Position numbers and translations under genes: made by a program
Shown here: piece after piece, positions 12,484 to 20,448 of the stretch
How the letters are laid out: every line of letters begins with the position of its first letter
Position numbering within the stretch: position 1 is the stretch's first letter
NCBI GenBank assembly: GCA_937888485.1
Contig: CALAQQ010000275.1
Location: 1 to 32,951, forward strand
Source: an uncultured Clostridia bacterium
GTDB taxonomy: Bacteria; Bacillota; Clostridia; Oscillospirales; Acutalibacteraceae
Direction of reading: 5' to 3'
DNA: 32,951 nucleotides
Notes under the pieces: generated by a model
Databases searched by the model: none
Seen by the model: the letters and a program-made list of their open reading frames with translations, nothing else
What the model was told of the DNA's origin: nothing

Positions 12484-14415
12484 TTATGATGAAATCTGAA
12501 CTTTGAATAATGTTTTGTTTTTCGAAACAAGCAGCCTTCCGAAGAGCAGGTTGCTGAAATTATTGACGGTTATTTCCCGAGGGGGAACAACGGGATATTC
12601 TGCGTTGTATGAATTGGAATTGTGTTTCGGATTGACCTTGGTGAAAAGATAGTTATTTCCGATTCTGTGAACATAGAAGCCGTCGATTTCTATTCTTTGA
12701 GGCAGATAGCAGGTATAACCGAAATCGTGATCCTCTGAATTTTCCGCATCGATAATATGACTTGAAATACCTGTGGGATAAAATTTACAGTTGCGGATAA
12801 TTAGCTCGCCGTTCCAGGTTGAGCCGTAATCTGAACGAAGGGCAATAAAGCTGTCGGATAAAACCGTAGTATTCTCAATCAAAGCCGTTCCGCTTCCTAT
12901 CAGCTTTATTCCGTGATGACCGAGAACGGAGTTTTTAACCGTTGCGTTGAGGACACCCTGATGTGCATCGAAGCGTGAAAGCGCACAGCCGTCATAAACC
13001 AGATTTTTGCAATAGTTCGTACCTGCAATTCCCCAATAATCGTTATCGGTTATATTGTTTGTCTGGTTGCAATTAATGAACTTTGCATTGACTGCGGTTG
13101 CGGCGCCTATATCATAAGTGCCCATTGCAACCGATGTTCCTGCAGAGCCTGTTGTGGAATACTTTTTATGACCTGTAAATGTGCAGTTTTTGACCGTCAC
13201 ATAAGCACAGCACGAAAGGCTGACAAAAGCCGAATAAGGTGCTCCTGTTTTACCCTCGTTTTTAATGTCATGGTATATTCCGTCTATAACGGTGTTTGAA
13301 CGTCTGACCTGAATTCCTCTTGCATAATAGGTGTATTCGGAAGCGGCATTGTTTGCAAGAGTCGTGAATCTTCCGCCTTTTACGGTTAATATTCCGGTGT
13401 CAATAGGATAAGCCGTGGCAGAGGTTACTGAATCAAAATCCCAGATAAGCGGAGTATCTGCTGAAATGTTTCCGTTTTCGTCAACGAGAATGACATCTGT
13501 CTGATTGCTGCCCGAATTCTGATTTGCACCCTTGCGGATATATCGCTTGACATTTGAATCCGTAAGAACGACAAGACTTTTTCCGTCAAGTGATGTGCCT
13601 ATGCTTTTTGCATCGGATTTAAGAGGAGTAACCTTATCGGTAATATTCATACTGTTCTGTGACGGGGAAACATTGAATATCCAGGCACTTCTGTTTTCAA
13701 CCTGAGTGTCGTCAATTACAAAGCGTGCGGTTGACCAGTCGGTATCGGTCATAATGCAAGCGGTTTTGTTTGCACCGCCGATATAATATGTTGCGGTTTC
13801 GTTCGCAAAGACGCTTAAACCGTTTGCGTTTGCATATTCGTGGGTTTTTACGATAGCTTCAAGGTCATCTGTTTTGCCGTCACCCACAGCTCCGAAATTC
13901 TCATATGTAACATAATCAGTGAAAGTTTTGTTAAACTCATAACCGTCTGTAAAGTCATAACTGCCACTTGAATTCAGCAGAACTTCATCGGTAAAAGCGG
14001 TTATTCCTCTTGAAATTCCTGTTTTTGAACTGCCCGTAATACAGACATTACCGTTTTCAACCTTAAGACTGAAGCTGTCTGTATCATTCAGAGCTTCGTT
14101 AATTACAAAAGCATTTCGGACATCGGTTTTGGATACGGTAATCTTTTTGCCGCAAGCTTTATAAAACTCATCGCAAAGAGTTTCGGCGGCATTGGAGTAC
14201 AGAGTATCGTTTTCACAGTCAGGAATAACAACGGAGTATTCACCGATAGAAACGCCGTTTACCGTTATCCCGTCAAGCTCTCTTACAATATACGGGCTTT
14301 CATAGTTACCCTTTGCAAGCTCATTTTTAAGCTCAATTTCAGAGAAAAGCTGCGAAAACGGAGCTGAGAAAGCTGAAATAACGGACATTATTACCGCAAC
14401 TATTTTTGAAAACAT
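12484..14415 (-). CDS. Exported right-handed beta-helix protein (pectate lyase superfamily)
   Basis: 643 aa. A hydrophobic, Phe/Ser-rich N-terminus (MFSKIVAVIMSVISAFSAPF) acts as signal or membrane anchor. Residues about 30-165 hold a domain ending in SGSYDFTDGYEF that resembles the N-terminal alpha/beta modules preceding some glycosidases; then ENFGAVGDGKTDDLEAIVK opens the Pectate_lyase_3 beta-helix, with repeated short strands (VKNCTFTGHKKY, AVNAKFINCNQTN, VYDGCALSRF, IENTTVLSD). Probably a hydrolase or lyase on uronic-acid-containing or other acidic polysaccharides outside the cell; I see no unambiguous catalytic signature, so substrate is open. Ribosome site AAAGGTGATG. It has its own promoter, overlapped by an inverted repeat. 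Confidence 0.75.
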   Translation of the reverse strand: MFSKIVAVIMSVISAFSAPFSQLFSEIELKNELAKGNYESPYIVRELDGITVNGVSIGEYSVVIPDCENDTLYSNAAETLCDEFYKACGKKITVSKTDVRNAFVINEALNDTDSFSLKVENGNVCITGSSKTGISRGITAFTDEVLLNSSGSYDFTDGYEFNKTFTDYVTYENFGAVGDGKTDDLEAIVKTHEYANANGLSVFANETATYYIGGANKTACIMTDTDWSTARFVIDDTQVENRSAWIFNVSPSQNSMNITDKVTPLKSDAKSIGTSLDGKSLVVLTDSNVKRYIRKGANQNSGSNQTDVILVDENGNISADTPLIWDFDSVTSATAYPIDTGILTVKGGRFTTLANNAASEYTYYARGIQVRRSNTVIDGIYHDIKNEGKTGAPYSAFVSLSCCAYVTVKNCTFTGHKKYSTTGSAGTSVAMGTYDIGAATAVNAKFINCNQTNNITDNDYWGIAGTNYCKNLVYDGCALSRFDAHQGVLNATVKNSVLGHHGIKLIGSGTALIENTTVLSDSFIALRSDYGSTWNGELIIRNCKFYPTGISSHIIDAENSEDHDFGYTCYLPQRIEIDGFYVHRIGNNYLFTKVNPKHNSNSYNAEYPVVPPREITVNNFSNLLFGRLLVSKNKTLFKVQISS

Positions 14416-14444
14416 TTTTCATCACCTTTAAATCTGACATTTTG

Positions 14445-14471
14445 GAAAGATATATTTTTATTATATCTTTC
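14445..14471 (-). promoter_or_regulatory. Inverted repeat over the promoter start region (candidate operator)
   Basis: GAAAGATATA (14445-14454) and TATATCTTTC (14462-14471), perfect 10-bp arms with a 7-nt spacer. It covers the -10 box and transcription start of the beta-helix gene, the classic place for a repressor; a 5'-end RNA hairpin is the alternative. Confidence 0.5.
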
Positions 14472-14488
14472 ATGCCGAAGATTTGCAA
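14460..14488 (-). promoter_or_regulatory. SigA promoter of the beta-helix gene
   Basis: On the minus strand TTGCAA (14488-14483), 17 nt, TATAAT (14465-14460). Confidence 0.7.
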
Positions 14489-14525
14489 GAGTGAGTATAG
14501 AAACACAGATGCGGTTTGTTTTAGG

Positions 14526-14554
14526 TTGAATAATCGGGGCATATATGGTAAAAT
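14526..14554 (+). promoter_or_regulatory. SigA promoter of the zinc-ribbon membrane protein gene
   Basis: TTGAAT, 17 nt, TAAAAT, about 30 nt upstream of the chosen GTG start; divergent from the beta-helix gene promoter. Confidence 0.6.
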
Positions 14555-14583
14555 AAGCTGATGATGAATGAGGGGGATTGAGA

Positions 14584-14985
14584 GTGGCAGGAATGGGAGC
14601 AATGCTTATCGGTATGATAACGGGCGGTATAGCCTGGATTTGCTTTATCATAACGACTCTTATATTGAGTGTTGTGATTTTTATCGATGCATATCGACAC
14701 AATATGAAGGCGGTTCTTTGGGCTGTAATGGCGATTCTTTTCAATTTTTACAGTCTGCCTGTTTATATATTTGTCAGAATAAAGATGGCAACCCTCAAAT
14801 GTGCTTCGTGCGGAACAAAAGTTGGTCAAAAAAAGAAATACTGTACCGTATGCGGTGCGGAAGTTCCAAATTTTGATGACGGAGCAATTGCCAAAAAGGT
14901 TATCAAGTATGTTATTATTGCTCTTGCGGCATTCGGCATTTTGGGCGGTGTTTATGTAGCGGTAGTAACAGAACTGAATCTCTGA
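14584..14985 (+). CDS. Small membrane protein with cytoplasmic zinc ribbon
   Basis: 133 aa. Two or three N-terminal hydrophobic helices (MLIGMITGGIAWICFIITTL, then VVIFIDAYRH, WAVMAILFNFYSLPVYIFV), then a rubredoxin-like zinc ribbon CASCGTK-KYCTVCGAE (Cys pairs about 15 residues apart), then one C-terminal helix (YVIIALAAFGILGGVYVAVV). Such zinc-ribbon membrane proteins are common and of unknown function. GTG at 14584 is preferred because AGGGGG lies 7 nt upstream; a TTG at 14578 is in frame but too close to it. The MFS gene follows after 46 bp and is probably cotranscribed. Confidence 0.7.
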   Translation: MAGMGAMLIGMITGGIAWICFIITTLILSVVIFIDAYRHNMKAVLWAVMAILFNFYSLPVYIFVRIKMATLKCASCGTKVGQKKKYCTVCGAEVPNFDDGAIAKKVIKYVIIALAAFGILGGVYVAVVTELNL

Positions 14986-15031
14986 AACCAGGTTACGGTG
15001 TGATGAATAACAGCATAAAAGGAAGGTATAT

Positions 15032-16426
15032 ATGAAAACAACCGAAAAAATTCTGAAAAATGAAAAGCGTGAGCTCGAAAGACTCGGAAAAATGCAGAAC
15101 AGAAGCTCAGGCAGCAGATATTTTCTGATTTTGCTTATACTTATTGCGATAGTCAATATCCTTGATGAGGTAACGAGCAATCTTACAGTTACGGTGCAGT
15201 CGTCATTTGTTACGGAATTCTTTGTGAATAATCCGTTCATGGGAAAGTATTATTCATATGAAGACGGTCTTGCTTTCCATTCGGGAATAGGCGTTTTCAC
15301 CTATGTTCTGGGATTGTTTACACCGTTTTATAAGGCGCTTGCCGATAAATGGGGCAGAAAACCGCTTTTTGCCATTTCAACTCTCGGCATGGCAACGGGT
15401 CTTCTTGTTATTCATCTTTCATCAAGCTACATAATGTTCCTTATCGGCTTTGCGATTATCAGCTTTTTTATGGGTCACGATATTCAGATTATCTATATTC
15501 TTGAAGAAGCTCCCGACAAACACCGCGCAAAGATTTACAGCTTCCTCAAGAGTTTCGGAATTCTCGGGGTTATCCTTATTCCGACCCTCCGAGATATCCT
15601 TATGGGTAATGATGCGACAAAATGGCGTGAAATCTTCCTCGTGCCTGCACTGATTGGTTTTGCGGCGGTTGTGCTTGTTGTTATTCTGGCGAAGGATACC
15701 AAGGTTTTCATCGGTGAAAGAATCGAATATCTTTCACGCCCCTACGAGGAGAGACAGGCTGAAAAAGCGCTGAAAAAACAGCAGAAGGTAGCTCAGAGGA
15801 ATCAGTCGGGCGTTTTTAACGGCGTGAAATATATTTTTGCGAATAAAGATACCAAGATGCTGATTATATCCCATATTATCTTTGATGCGGCAATGCCTGC
15901 TATTGCTCTTTATTTTGAATCGTCAATGCACCGTGCGGGAATGAGCACAAGCGATATAACAAAGGCTCTGTTTATGGTGCCTGTGATTTATGCGGCAATA
16001 ACCTTTCTTTCGGGATTTATTGCCGACAAGGCAGGAAGAAAAACAACGGTCACCCTCTTTTCGGCAACATGTGTTATCGGATATATTCTTTTTGTAGCAG
16101 GTATTCTGAACGGTTGGAATCCTTATCTTGTCGGTTCGTTTGCCGGACTTTATCAGGGCTCGTATTGGATTGGCAGAGACTATATGAATGTTATGATGAC
16201 CGAAAAAGTTCCGACGGATATCCGTGCATCGGTTGTGGGTGCAGAGGGCTTGCTGGTTATCATAGGTCTTGTTGTCGGATACGGAAGCATTATTGCCGGT
16301 ATGATGATAATGCCGATATGGTGGGCATGTCTTACAATTTCAATCCCGACTGTTACCGTTGCAGCAATTCTTTTTGTACTTAAGGTTAAGGAAACAAAGG
16401 GTGCAAACCTTGATGAAATTGGTTGA
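15032..16426 (+). CDS. MFS transporter
   Basis: 464 aa with about twelve membrane segments. The first half carries the loop 2-3 motif KALADKWGRKPLFAIS and the second half its repeat GFIADKAGRKTTVTLF, typical of sugar or drug MFS carriers. The middle cytoplasmic loop (IEYLSRPYEERQAEKALKKQ) is charged. A charged extension (KNEKRELERLGKMQNRSSGS) precedes helix 1. The ribosome site is AAGGAAGG. Substrate cannot be read; its place beside glycan-active enzymes suggests a sugar or sugar derivative. Confidence 0.82.
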   Translation: MKTTEKILKNEKRELERLGKMQNRSSGSRYFLILLILIAIVNILDEVTSNLTVTVQSSFVTEFFVNNPFMGKYYSYEDGLAFHSGIGVFTYVLGLFTPFYKALADKWGRKPLFAISTLGMATGLLVIHLSSSYIMFLIGFAIISFFMGHDIQIIYILEEAPDKHRAKIYSFLKSFGILGVILIPTLRDILMGNDATKWREIFLVPALIGFAAVVLVVILAKDTKVFIGERIEYLSRPYEERQAEKALKKQQKVAQRNQSGVFNGVKYIFANKDTKMLIISHIIFDAAMPAIALYFESSMHRAGMSTSDITKALFMVPVIYAAITFLSGFIADKAGRKTTVTLFSATCVIGYILFVAGILNGWNPYLVGSFAGLYQGSYWIGRDYMNVMMTEKVPTDIRASVVGAEGLLVIIGLVVGYGSIIAGMMIMPIWWACLTISIPTVTVAAILFVLKVKETKGANLDEIG

Positions 16427-16460
16427 AAACAAACAAATTTTTTGCTTTATAACAAAAATC

Positions 16461-16488
16461 TTGCATTTCCCAAAAATATTGTTATAAT
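16461..16488 (+). promoter_or_regulatory. SigA-like promoter of the 91-aa exported protein gene
   Basis: TTGCAT, 16 nt, TATAAT, 30 nt before the ATG. Confidence 0.5.
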
Positions 16489-16517
16489 TAATTTGACATA
16501 TGCAAGGAGGTAGCTAT

Positions 16518-16793
16518 ATGAAAAAATTTCTCTCAGTTATTCTGGCAGTCGTTATTATCTTTTCGTCTTTCGCAACAACCTTTGCATCGGCAATTGTGCC
16601 GGGTCCCACAGTTTCTGTCGTTTCTACAATTGATTTGTTGGAAAGCGATCCAATGACTTCATGGATTCTTGCTCCGCTTCATCTTCTGGAAGATATCATT
16701 CCCGAGGAGTCCTATAATGAATTGATTAATTTTTTGCTTATGTTTGATTTTGTTTATCTGACTACAAAGATTATGGGTTCAATTAGATTTTAA
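16518..16793 (+). CDS. Small exported protein of unknown function (91 aa)
   Basis: Signal peptide MKKFLSVILAVVIIFSSFAT with probable cleavage after TFASA, leaving a mature peptide of about 65 residues rich in Leu, Ile and acidic residues (LLEDIIPEESYNELINFLLM) that may form amphipathic helices. AAGGAGG 7 nt before ATG 16518; an in-frame ATG at 16500 lies upstream of that site and is not used. No cysteine, no family recognised. Its signal peptide is closely similar to that of the exported zinc-finger protein at 17825-18319. Confidence 0.7.
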   Translation: MKKFLSVILAVVIIFSSFATTFASAIVPGPTVSVVSTIDLLESDPMTSWILAPLHLLEDIIPEESYNELINFLLMFDFVYLTTKIMGSIRF

Positions 16794-16803
16794 TAAAAAA
16801 CAT

Positions 16804-16836
16804 AAAGAGCTGTCGATACGGACAGCTCTTTTTTTA
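16804..16836 (+). terminator. Intrinsic terminator
   Basis: AAAGAGCTGTC / GACAGCTCTTT, 11 bp, 6-nt loop, then a T run; ends the 91-aa protein unit. Confidence 0.85.
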
Positions 16837-16953
16837 TTCAAAGAGAGTTTTAAGAAATTTGTTTAAAATAGCAGTTGAAGATACTTGGTATCTGTGTTTT
16901 GGGGTTTATTGTTTTTATCAAAAATCAAAAGAAAAATAGAGAAAGAGAAATTA

Positions 16954-16982
16954 TTGAAAAATGATGCTCAAAGTGATATATT
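16954..16982 (+). promoter_or_regulatory. SigA-like promoter of the phosphodiesterase gene
   Basis: TTGAAA, 17 nt, TATATT, 31 nt upstream of the ATG. Confidence 0.6.
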
Positions 16983-17013
16983 TGAGATATAACTATGCAA
17001 AGGGGTAAATATA

Positions 17014-17778
17014 ATGAAAGTAATAATGATGCTTCCCGACGGCATGCGTCCCGATTCGCTTGCAAATATCGAAAAAGCACAGAGAATATTGAAAGAGTCA
17101 TCCTATTCTCTCAATGCTGAAACTGTTTTCCCTTCGGTTACTTTGCCCTGTCACATTTCGCTTTTTCACAGTGTTACACCCGAAAGACACGGTACAACAA
17201 CCAACACTTATATGCCGCAGGTCAGACCTGTTGACGGTTTGTGTGAGGTGCTGAAAAGAGCAGACAAGAAATGCGCGGTTTTTTATAACTGGGAAGAAAT
17301 CCGTGATGTTTCCCGCCCGAATTCTCTTGCACATTCATGCTTTTATGCGGGAAGAAGAATCGGTTATAAGCAGGCGGGAGAGGAACTCACCGATGCGGCG
17401 ATTGATTATCTGAAAAAATATGATACCGATTTTACTTTTATTTATTTCGGTTATCCCGATATGCAGGGACATAATTTCGGCTGGATGACGGATGAATATA
17501 TGGAAGCGATTGAAAACAGTTGGGATAATATTGAAAAGCTGATGAATTCTCTCGGCGATGAATATACATATATCATAACGGCGGACCACGGCGGTCATGA
17601 CAGAACTCACGGCAGCGAAATGCCCGAAGATATGCTTATTCCCGTGATAATCAAGGGTAAGGATTTTGACGCTGGAAGAATTCTTGAAAATGTCAATATA
17701 ATCGACCTTGCGCCTACTGTTACAAAACTTCTCGGAGTTGAACCCGACGGTGAATGGGAAGGCAAGTCACTGATATAA
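17014..17778 (+). CDS. Alkaline-phosphatase-superfamily phosphodiesterase / nucleotide pyrophosphatase (NPP type)
   Basis: 254 aa, a compact member of PF01663. The full two-metal site is visible: D9 in MLPDGMRPDS, nucleophile T43 in FPSVTLPCHISLFHS, D149 and H153 in YPDMQGHNFGW, D191-H192 in ITADHGGHDRTHG and H199. NPP-type enzymes cleave phosphodiester or phosphonate-like bonds (nucleotide sugars, glycerophosphodiesters, phosphonates). No signal peptide, so a cytoplasmic enzyme, unlike most relatives. AAAGGGG precedes the ATG. Own promoter and terminator; substrate not deducible, a nucleotide-sugar or glycan-phosphate role is only a guess from context. Confidence 0.85.
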   Translation: MKVIMMLPDGMRPDSLANIEKAQRILKESSYSLNAETVFPSVTLPCHISLFHSVTPERHGTTTNTYMPQVRPVDGLCEVLKRADKKCAVFYNWEEIRDVSRPNSLAHSCFYAGRRIGYKQAGEELTDAAIDYLKKYDTDFTFIYFGYPDMQGHNFGWMTDEYMEAIENSWDNIEKLMNSLGDEYTYIITADHGGHDRTHGSEMPEDMLIPVIIKGKDFDAGRILENVNIIDLAPTVTKLLGVEPDGEWEGKSLI

Positions 17779-17784
17779 AAAAAG

Positions 17785-17808
17785 ACCCTCTGTCCGAAGA
17801 CAGAGGGT
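17785..17808. terminator. Bidirectional intrinsic terminator
   Basis: ACCCTCTGTC / GACAGAGGGT with a CGAA tetraloop, between convergent genes; A and T runs on both sides. Confidence 0.85.
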
Positions 17809-17824
17809 TTATTGCTGTCAGAAA

Positions 17825-18319
17825 TTATGCGATTTCCTTAACGCCGATGTGAATGCCCTTCTCAAGATATTCGAAGATTGTACCAAATACCTTGTTGTAG
17901 GGGATATCCTTAAGAAGACCGAAGAGACCGCCGAAAATCTTTTCATAGAGATCTGTTTCTTCAAGGAACTTCATGATCTTGTGAACGGGGATGCTGAGAT
18001 ATTTGCCTTTGCATTCTGCAACGTGTGCATCAAAAGCGTTTCTTGTTACAACGATTTCGCCGCAGTAGTCGCATTCGCCTTCGAATTCAAGGCAAATGCC
18101 TTCGTGAATCTTAAGTTCTTCTTCTGTAGCAAAGTCAGCGCCGCATTCATACTGGCAATCACGGAAATAACCGTCGCAGTTAGCGAGATGCTTATTATAT
18201 GCAGCTTCGTTTTTGTAAGTTTCATTGCAGTAGGGGCAAGTGTTTGTTGATGCAAATGCAACTGTTGCTGTTGAAAGAATGCAAACAAGTGCAAGCACGA
18301 TTGATAAGAACTTTTTCAT
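17825..18319 (-). CDS. Exported protein with three CCHC zinc-finger repeats
   Basis: 164 aa. Signal peptide MKKFLSIVLALVCILSTATV with an AFAS cleavage region. Three repeats follow with identical spacing: C28-C31-H44-C48, C55-C59-H72-C76 and C83-C86-H99-C103, that is C-x2/3-C-x12-H-x3-C. This is the layout of small treble/beta-beta-alpha zinc fingers, normally found in nuclear or cytoplasmic proteins. The C-terminus (KFLEETDLYEKIFGGLFGLL and onward) is amphipathic helical. A zinc-binding role outside the membrane, or disulfides in place of zinc, are both possible. AAAGGAG ahead of the ATG. Function unknown. Confidence 0.75.
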   Translation of the reverse strand: MKKFLSIVLALVCILSTATVAFASTNTCPYCNETYKNEAAYNKHLANCDGYFRDCQYECGADFATEEELKIHEGICLEFEGECDYCGEIVVTRNAFDAHVAECKGKYLSIPVHKIMKFLEETDLYEKIFGGLFGLLKDIPYNKVFGTIFEYLEKGIHIGVKEIA

Positions 18320-18383
18320 TATTCTTATCTCCTTTCAAATTATTTTTTTGGCGCATTTCACGTAGCAACCATATATTGTAATA

Positions 18384-18412
18384 ATCCTATCATAAATGAA
18401 CAAATTTGTCAA
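18384..18412 (-). promoter_or_regulatory. SigA promoter of the exported zinc-finger protein gene
   Basis: On the minus strand a perfect TTGACA (18412-18407), 17 nt, TAGGAT (18389-18384); 64 nt upstream of the ATG. Confidence 0.65.
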
Positions 18413-18462
18413 TATGTATTAATAAAATGTTAACGCCGTATAGAAAAAATTTTTGATTTTTG

Positions 18463-20328
18463 TTATTTTCCCCAGTTGTAGGGTCTGTCTATGAAGTCGA
18501 CGGTTTCTTTATCCTGAGGAATAATTGCAAAGGATGAAACTCTGTCAAGACCGTGGCTTTTGAAGTCGTCATAGAGCTTTTCATTTTCTTTGAGCCTTCC
18601 GGGATTGAGGAAGATGAATTCGCCCATGAAAAGATTGGATTTATAGTATCGCCAGCTGAGCTCGGCAACCTCAACGTTGAATTTCTGCTCTTCGGTTATG
18701 TCGGAATTCAGCGCAAGGTCAAACAGAATATCGCTTTTGGCAACGGTATAAGGTGAACAGAATCCTGCCTGATAGTGCCAGTCAAAGTCAAAGGCGTGGG
18801 CTGTTGCTTTTGTCTGTGCCGTCTGGAGGTCAATATATTCCTTGATATAGGGAGCGGCTTCCTTGCCGTAGAAGGCATTGAGAAAATCGTTCATGTGATA
18901 TTCAACATCGCAGTTGACATCCCACTGAAGCTTGCAGAGAAGATAATTGCGGAGTTCGTTGAATGCAGCATAATGACCGTCACCGCAGTTGTAGATATAA
19001 CCCGTTATGCCGATGTCGTGCATGTATTTCATGGTTGACTGCATTGTTTCGAAGTTTGAGAAAAACATAGCAGTGTTAAGGAAATTAATTGTGTAGTCGT
19101 AGATATATGTTGTGTCCGCAACCTTGACCCAGTTTGCAAAATCCTCGGCAATCTGAGGGGCAGGGTCACCGTAAAGCATATCGAATGTTTCATTCTCGAT
19201 TCCGTCCATCGCACCGCATTCGGTAAGGAGATGGCTTCTGCATGCTTTATGAAGTCCGCAGAGAACGGGCGCAACGTTGGGATTGCAGCGAAGCGATAAA
19301 TCTGTCGGAGGTCTGTCGGTTTCATTATAGGCATAGAAGGTGAACATGAAATCGGGGAACTCATCATCGAGTGCATCGGCAAAATTATTTGTAAAGATAA
19401 GCGTCGGTGCACATACCGTGCCGTATTTTTCGTAAAGAGCTTCACATGAGTCGCAGTGGCAGTAATTCATGTTATCTTTCTGACCGATATGAATATATTT
19501 TGCATCGGTTTTGCAGTTGAGAATTGCATTTCTTCCGTTTTCAACCGCAATCGGAAGCACGTCGGGGTGGGAAAGGCAGACGTGGTCGGTGCTTCTTGTG
19601 CCGTCGGGCTGAAGAGCAAAATATTCGGGATGCTCTGCAAAGAGTGAATCAGGAACAAGGTCGGTTAAAGTGACGTCCCATAAAACGTAGGTCAGCGCAC
19701 CGCCGTATGCCGTAGCTTCTTTCCAGAAAGAAACGTTCATTTTTGTTCTTGCGCGGTGAGCGTCGTTTGTGTCTTGACAGTCATTTCTTCTGACTGAAAA
19801 TGACGGTTCAACTGTACGGTTTATATTTGCATCGATGATAACATCCTTGTTTTTGGGAACAACTTCAAGCGTCGGCGTAAACCAACGAACGCCAAGATAT
19901 TCTTCAAGGAAGGTATAAACGCCGTAGAGAGTGCCTCTGTCACTTCCTCCCGAAATATAAAGATTTTTGCCGTCGGATTTAAGTGTGAAGCCGTCATCGG
20001 CTAAATCTTTAAGCTCCGAATTTTTAATAATAACAGCGTTTTGACTGTCGGAAATCTTGTTTTCTGTTATGTGTTCAATTTCCGCACCGCTTATTTTTTC
20101 GATATATGTCTGAAACTCGTTGACGGCGGTGAGTATGCACTCCGATGGGTTTTCTTCCGTTACAATAACATAATCCGTTTCGCTGTTTTCAACGATATAC
20201 ATCGGAGTTTCAATCGTCGGAGCAACGTATTTATCTCCGCCGTAATTGATGTTTGTGTTGAGGGGAATAATTCCAACGGCAAAAAGAATAATCTCAAAAA
20301 GAGAAAAAATTGCTTTGATTGTTGCCAT
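18463..20328 (-). CDS. Exported DUF4838 protein with GH67-type N-terminal domain
   Basis: 621 aa. A hydrophobic N-terminus (MATIKAIFSLFEIILFAVGI) gives export or anchoring. Residues about 55-165 resemble the alpha/beta N-terminal domain of alpha-glucuronidases (AVNEFQTYIEKISGAEI, then GGSDRGTLYGVYTFLEEYLG, VRWFTPT), and the rest is the DUF4838 TIM-barrel-like domain with HIGQKDNMNYCHCDSCEALY and IYNCGDGHYAAFNELRNYLL. The CHCDSC cluster is typical of DUF4838. Family members are putative glycoside hydrolases acting on uronic-acid or amino-sugar glycans; none of this shows the substrate. Strong AAAGGAGG ribosome site. Divergent from the GH92 gene, sharing a 120-bp promoter region. Confidence 0.85.
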   Translation of the reverse strand: MATIKAIFSLFEIILFAVGIIPLNTNINYGGDKYVAPTIETPMYIVENSETDYVIVTEENPSECILTAVNEFQTYIEKISGAEIEHITENKISDSQNAVIIKNSELKDLADDGFTLKSDGKNLYISGGSDRGTLYGVYTFLEEYLGVRWFTPTLEVVPKNKDVIIDANINRTVEPSFSVRRNDCQDTNDAHRARTKMNVSFWKEATAYGGALTYVLWDVTLTDLVPDSLFAEHPEYFALQPDGTRSTDHVCLSHPDVLPIAVENGRNAILNCKTDAKYIHIGQKDNMNYCHCDSCEALYEKYGTVCAPTLIFTNNFADALDDEFPDFMFTFYAYNETDRPPTDLSLRCNPNVAPVLCGLHKACRSHLLTECGAMDGIENETFDMLYGDPAPQIAEDFANWVKVADTTYIYDYTINFLNTAMFFSNFETMQSTMKYMHDIGITGYIYNCGDGHYAAFNELRNYLLCKLQWDVNCDVEYHMNDFLNAFYGKEAAPYIKEYIDLQTAQTKATAHAFDFDWHYQAGFCSPYTVAKSDILFDLALNSDITEEQKFNVEVAELSWRYYKSNLFMGEFIFLNPGRLKENEKLYDDFKSHGLDRVSSFAIIPQDKETVDFIDRPYNWGK

Positions 20329-20352
20329 ATGCTCAGCCTCCTTTATGCTCTA

Positions 20353-20381
20353 AATATAATTTATAGAAATAAAAAAGTCAA
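20353..20381 (-). promoter_or_regulatory. SigA promoter of the DUF4838 gene
   Basis: On the minus strand TTGACT (20381-20376), 17 nt, TATATT (20358-20353). Confidence 0.65.
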
Positions 20382-20397
20382 GGCTTACTGTTTTTTC

Positions 20398-20426
20398 TTG
20401 AAAAGTAAAAATTTATATGGTAATAT
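20398..20426 (+). promoter_or_regulatory. SigA promoter of the GH92 gene
   Basis: TTGAAA, 17 nt, TAATAT, 22 nt before the ATG; back to back with the DUF4838 promoter with 16 bp between the two -35 boxes. Confidence 0.6.
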
Positions 20427-20448
20427 CAAACTATAAGGAGGCGGTTTC

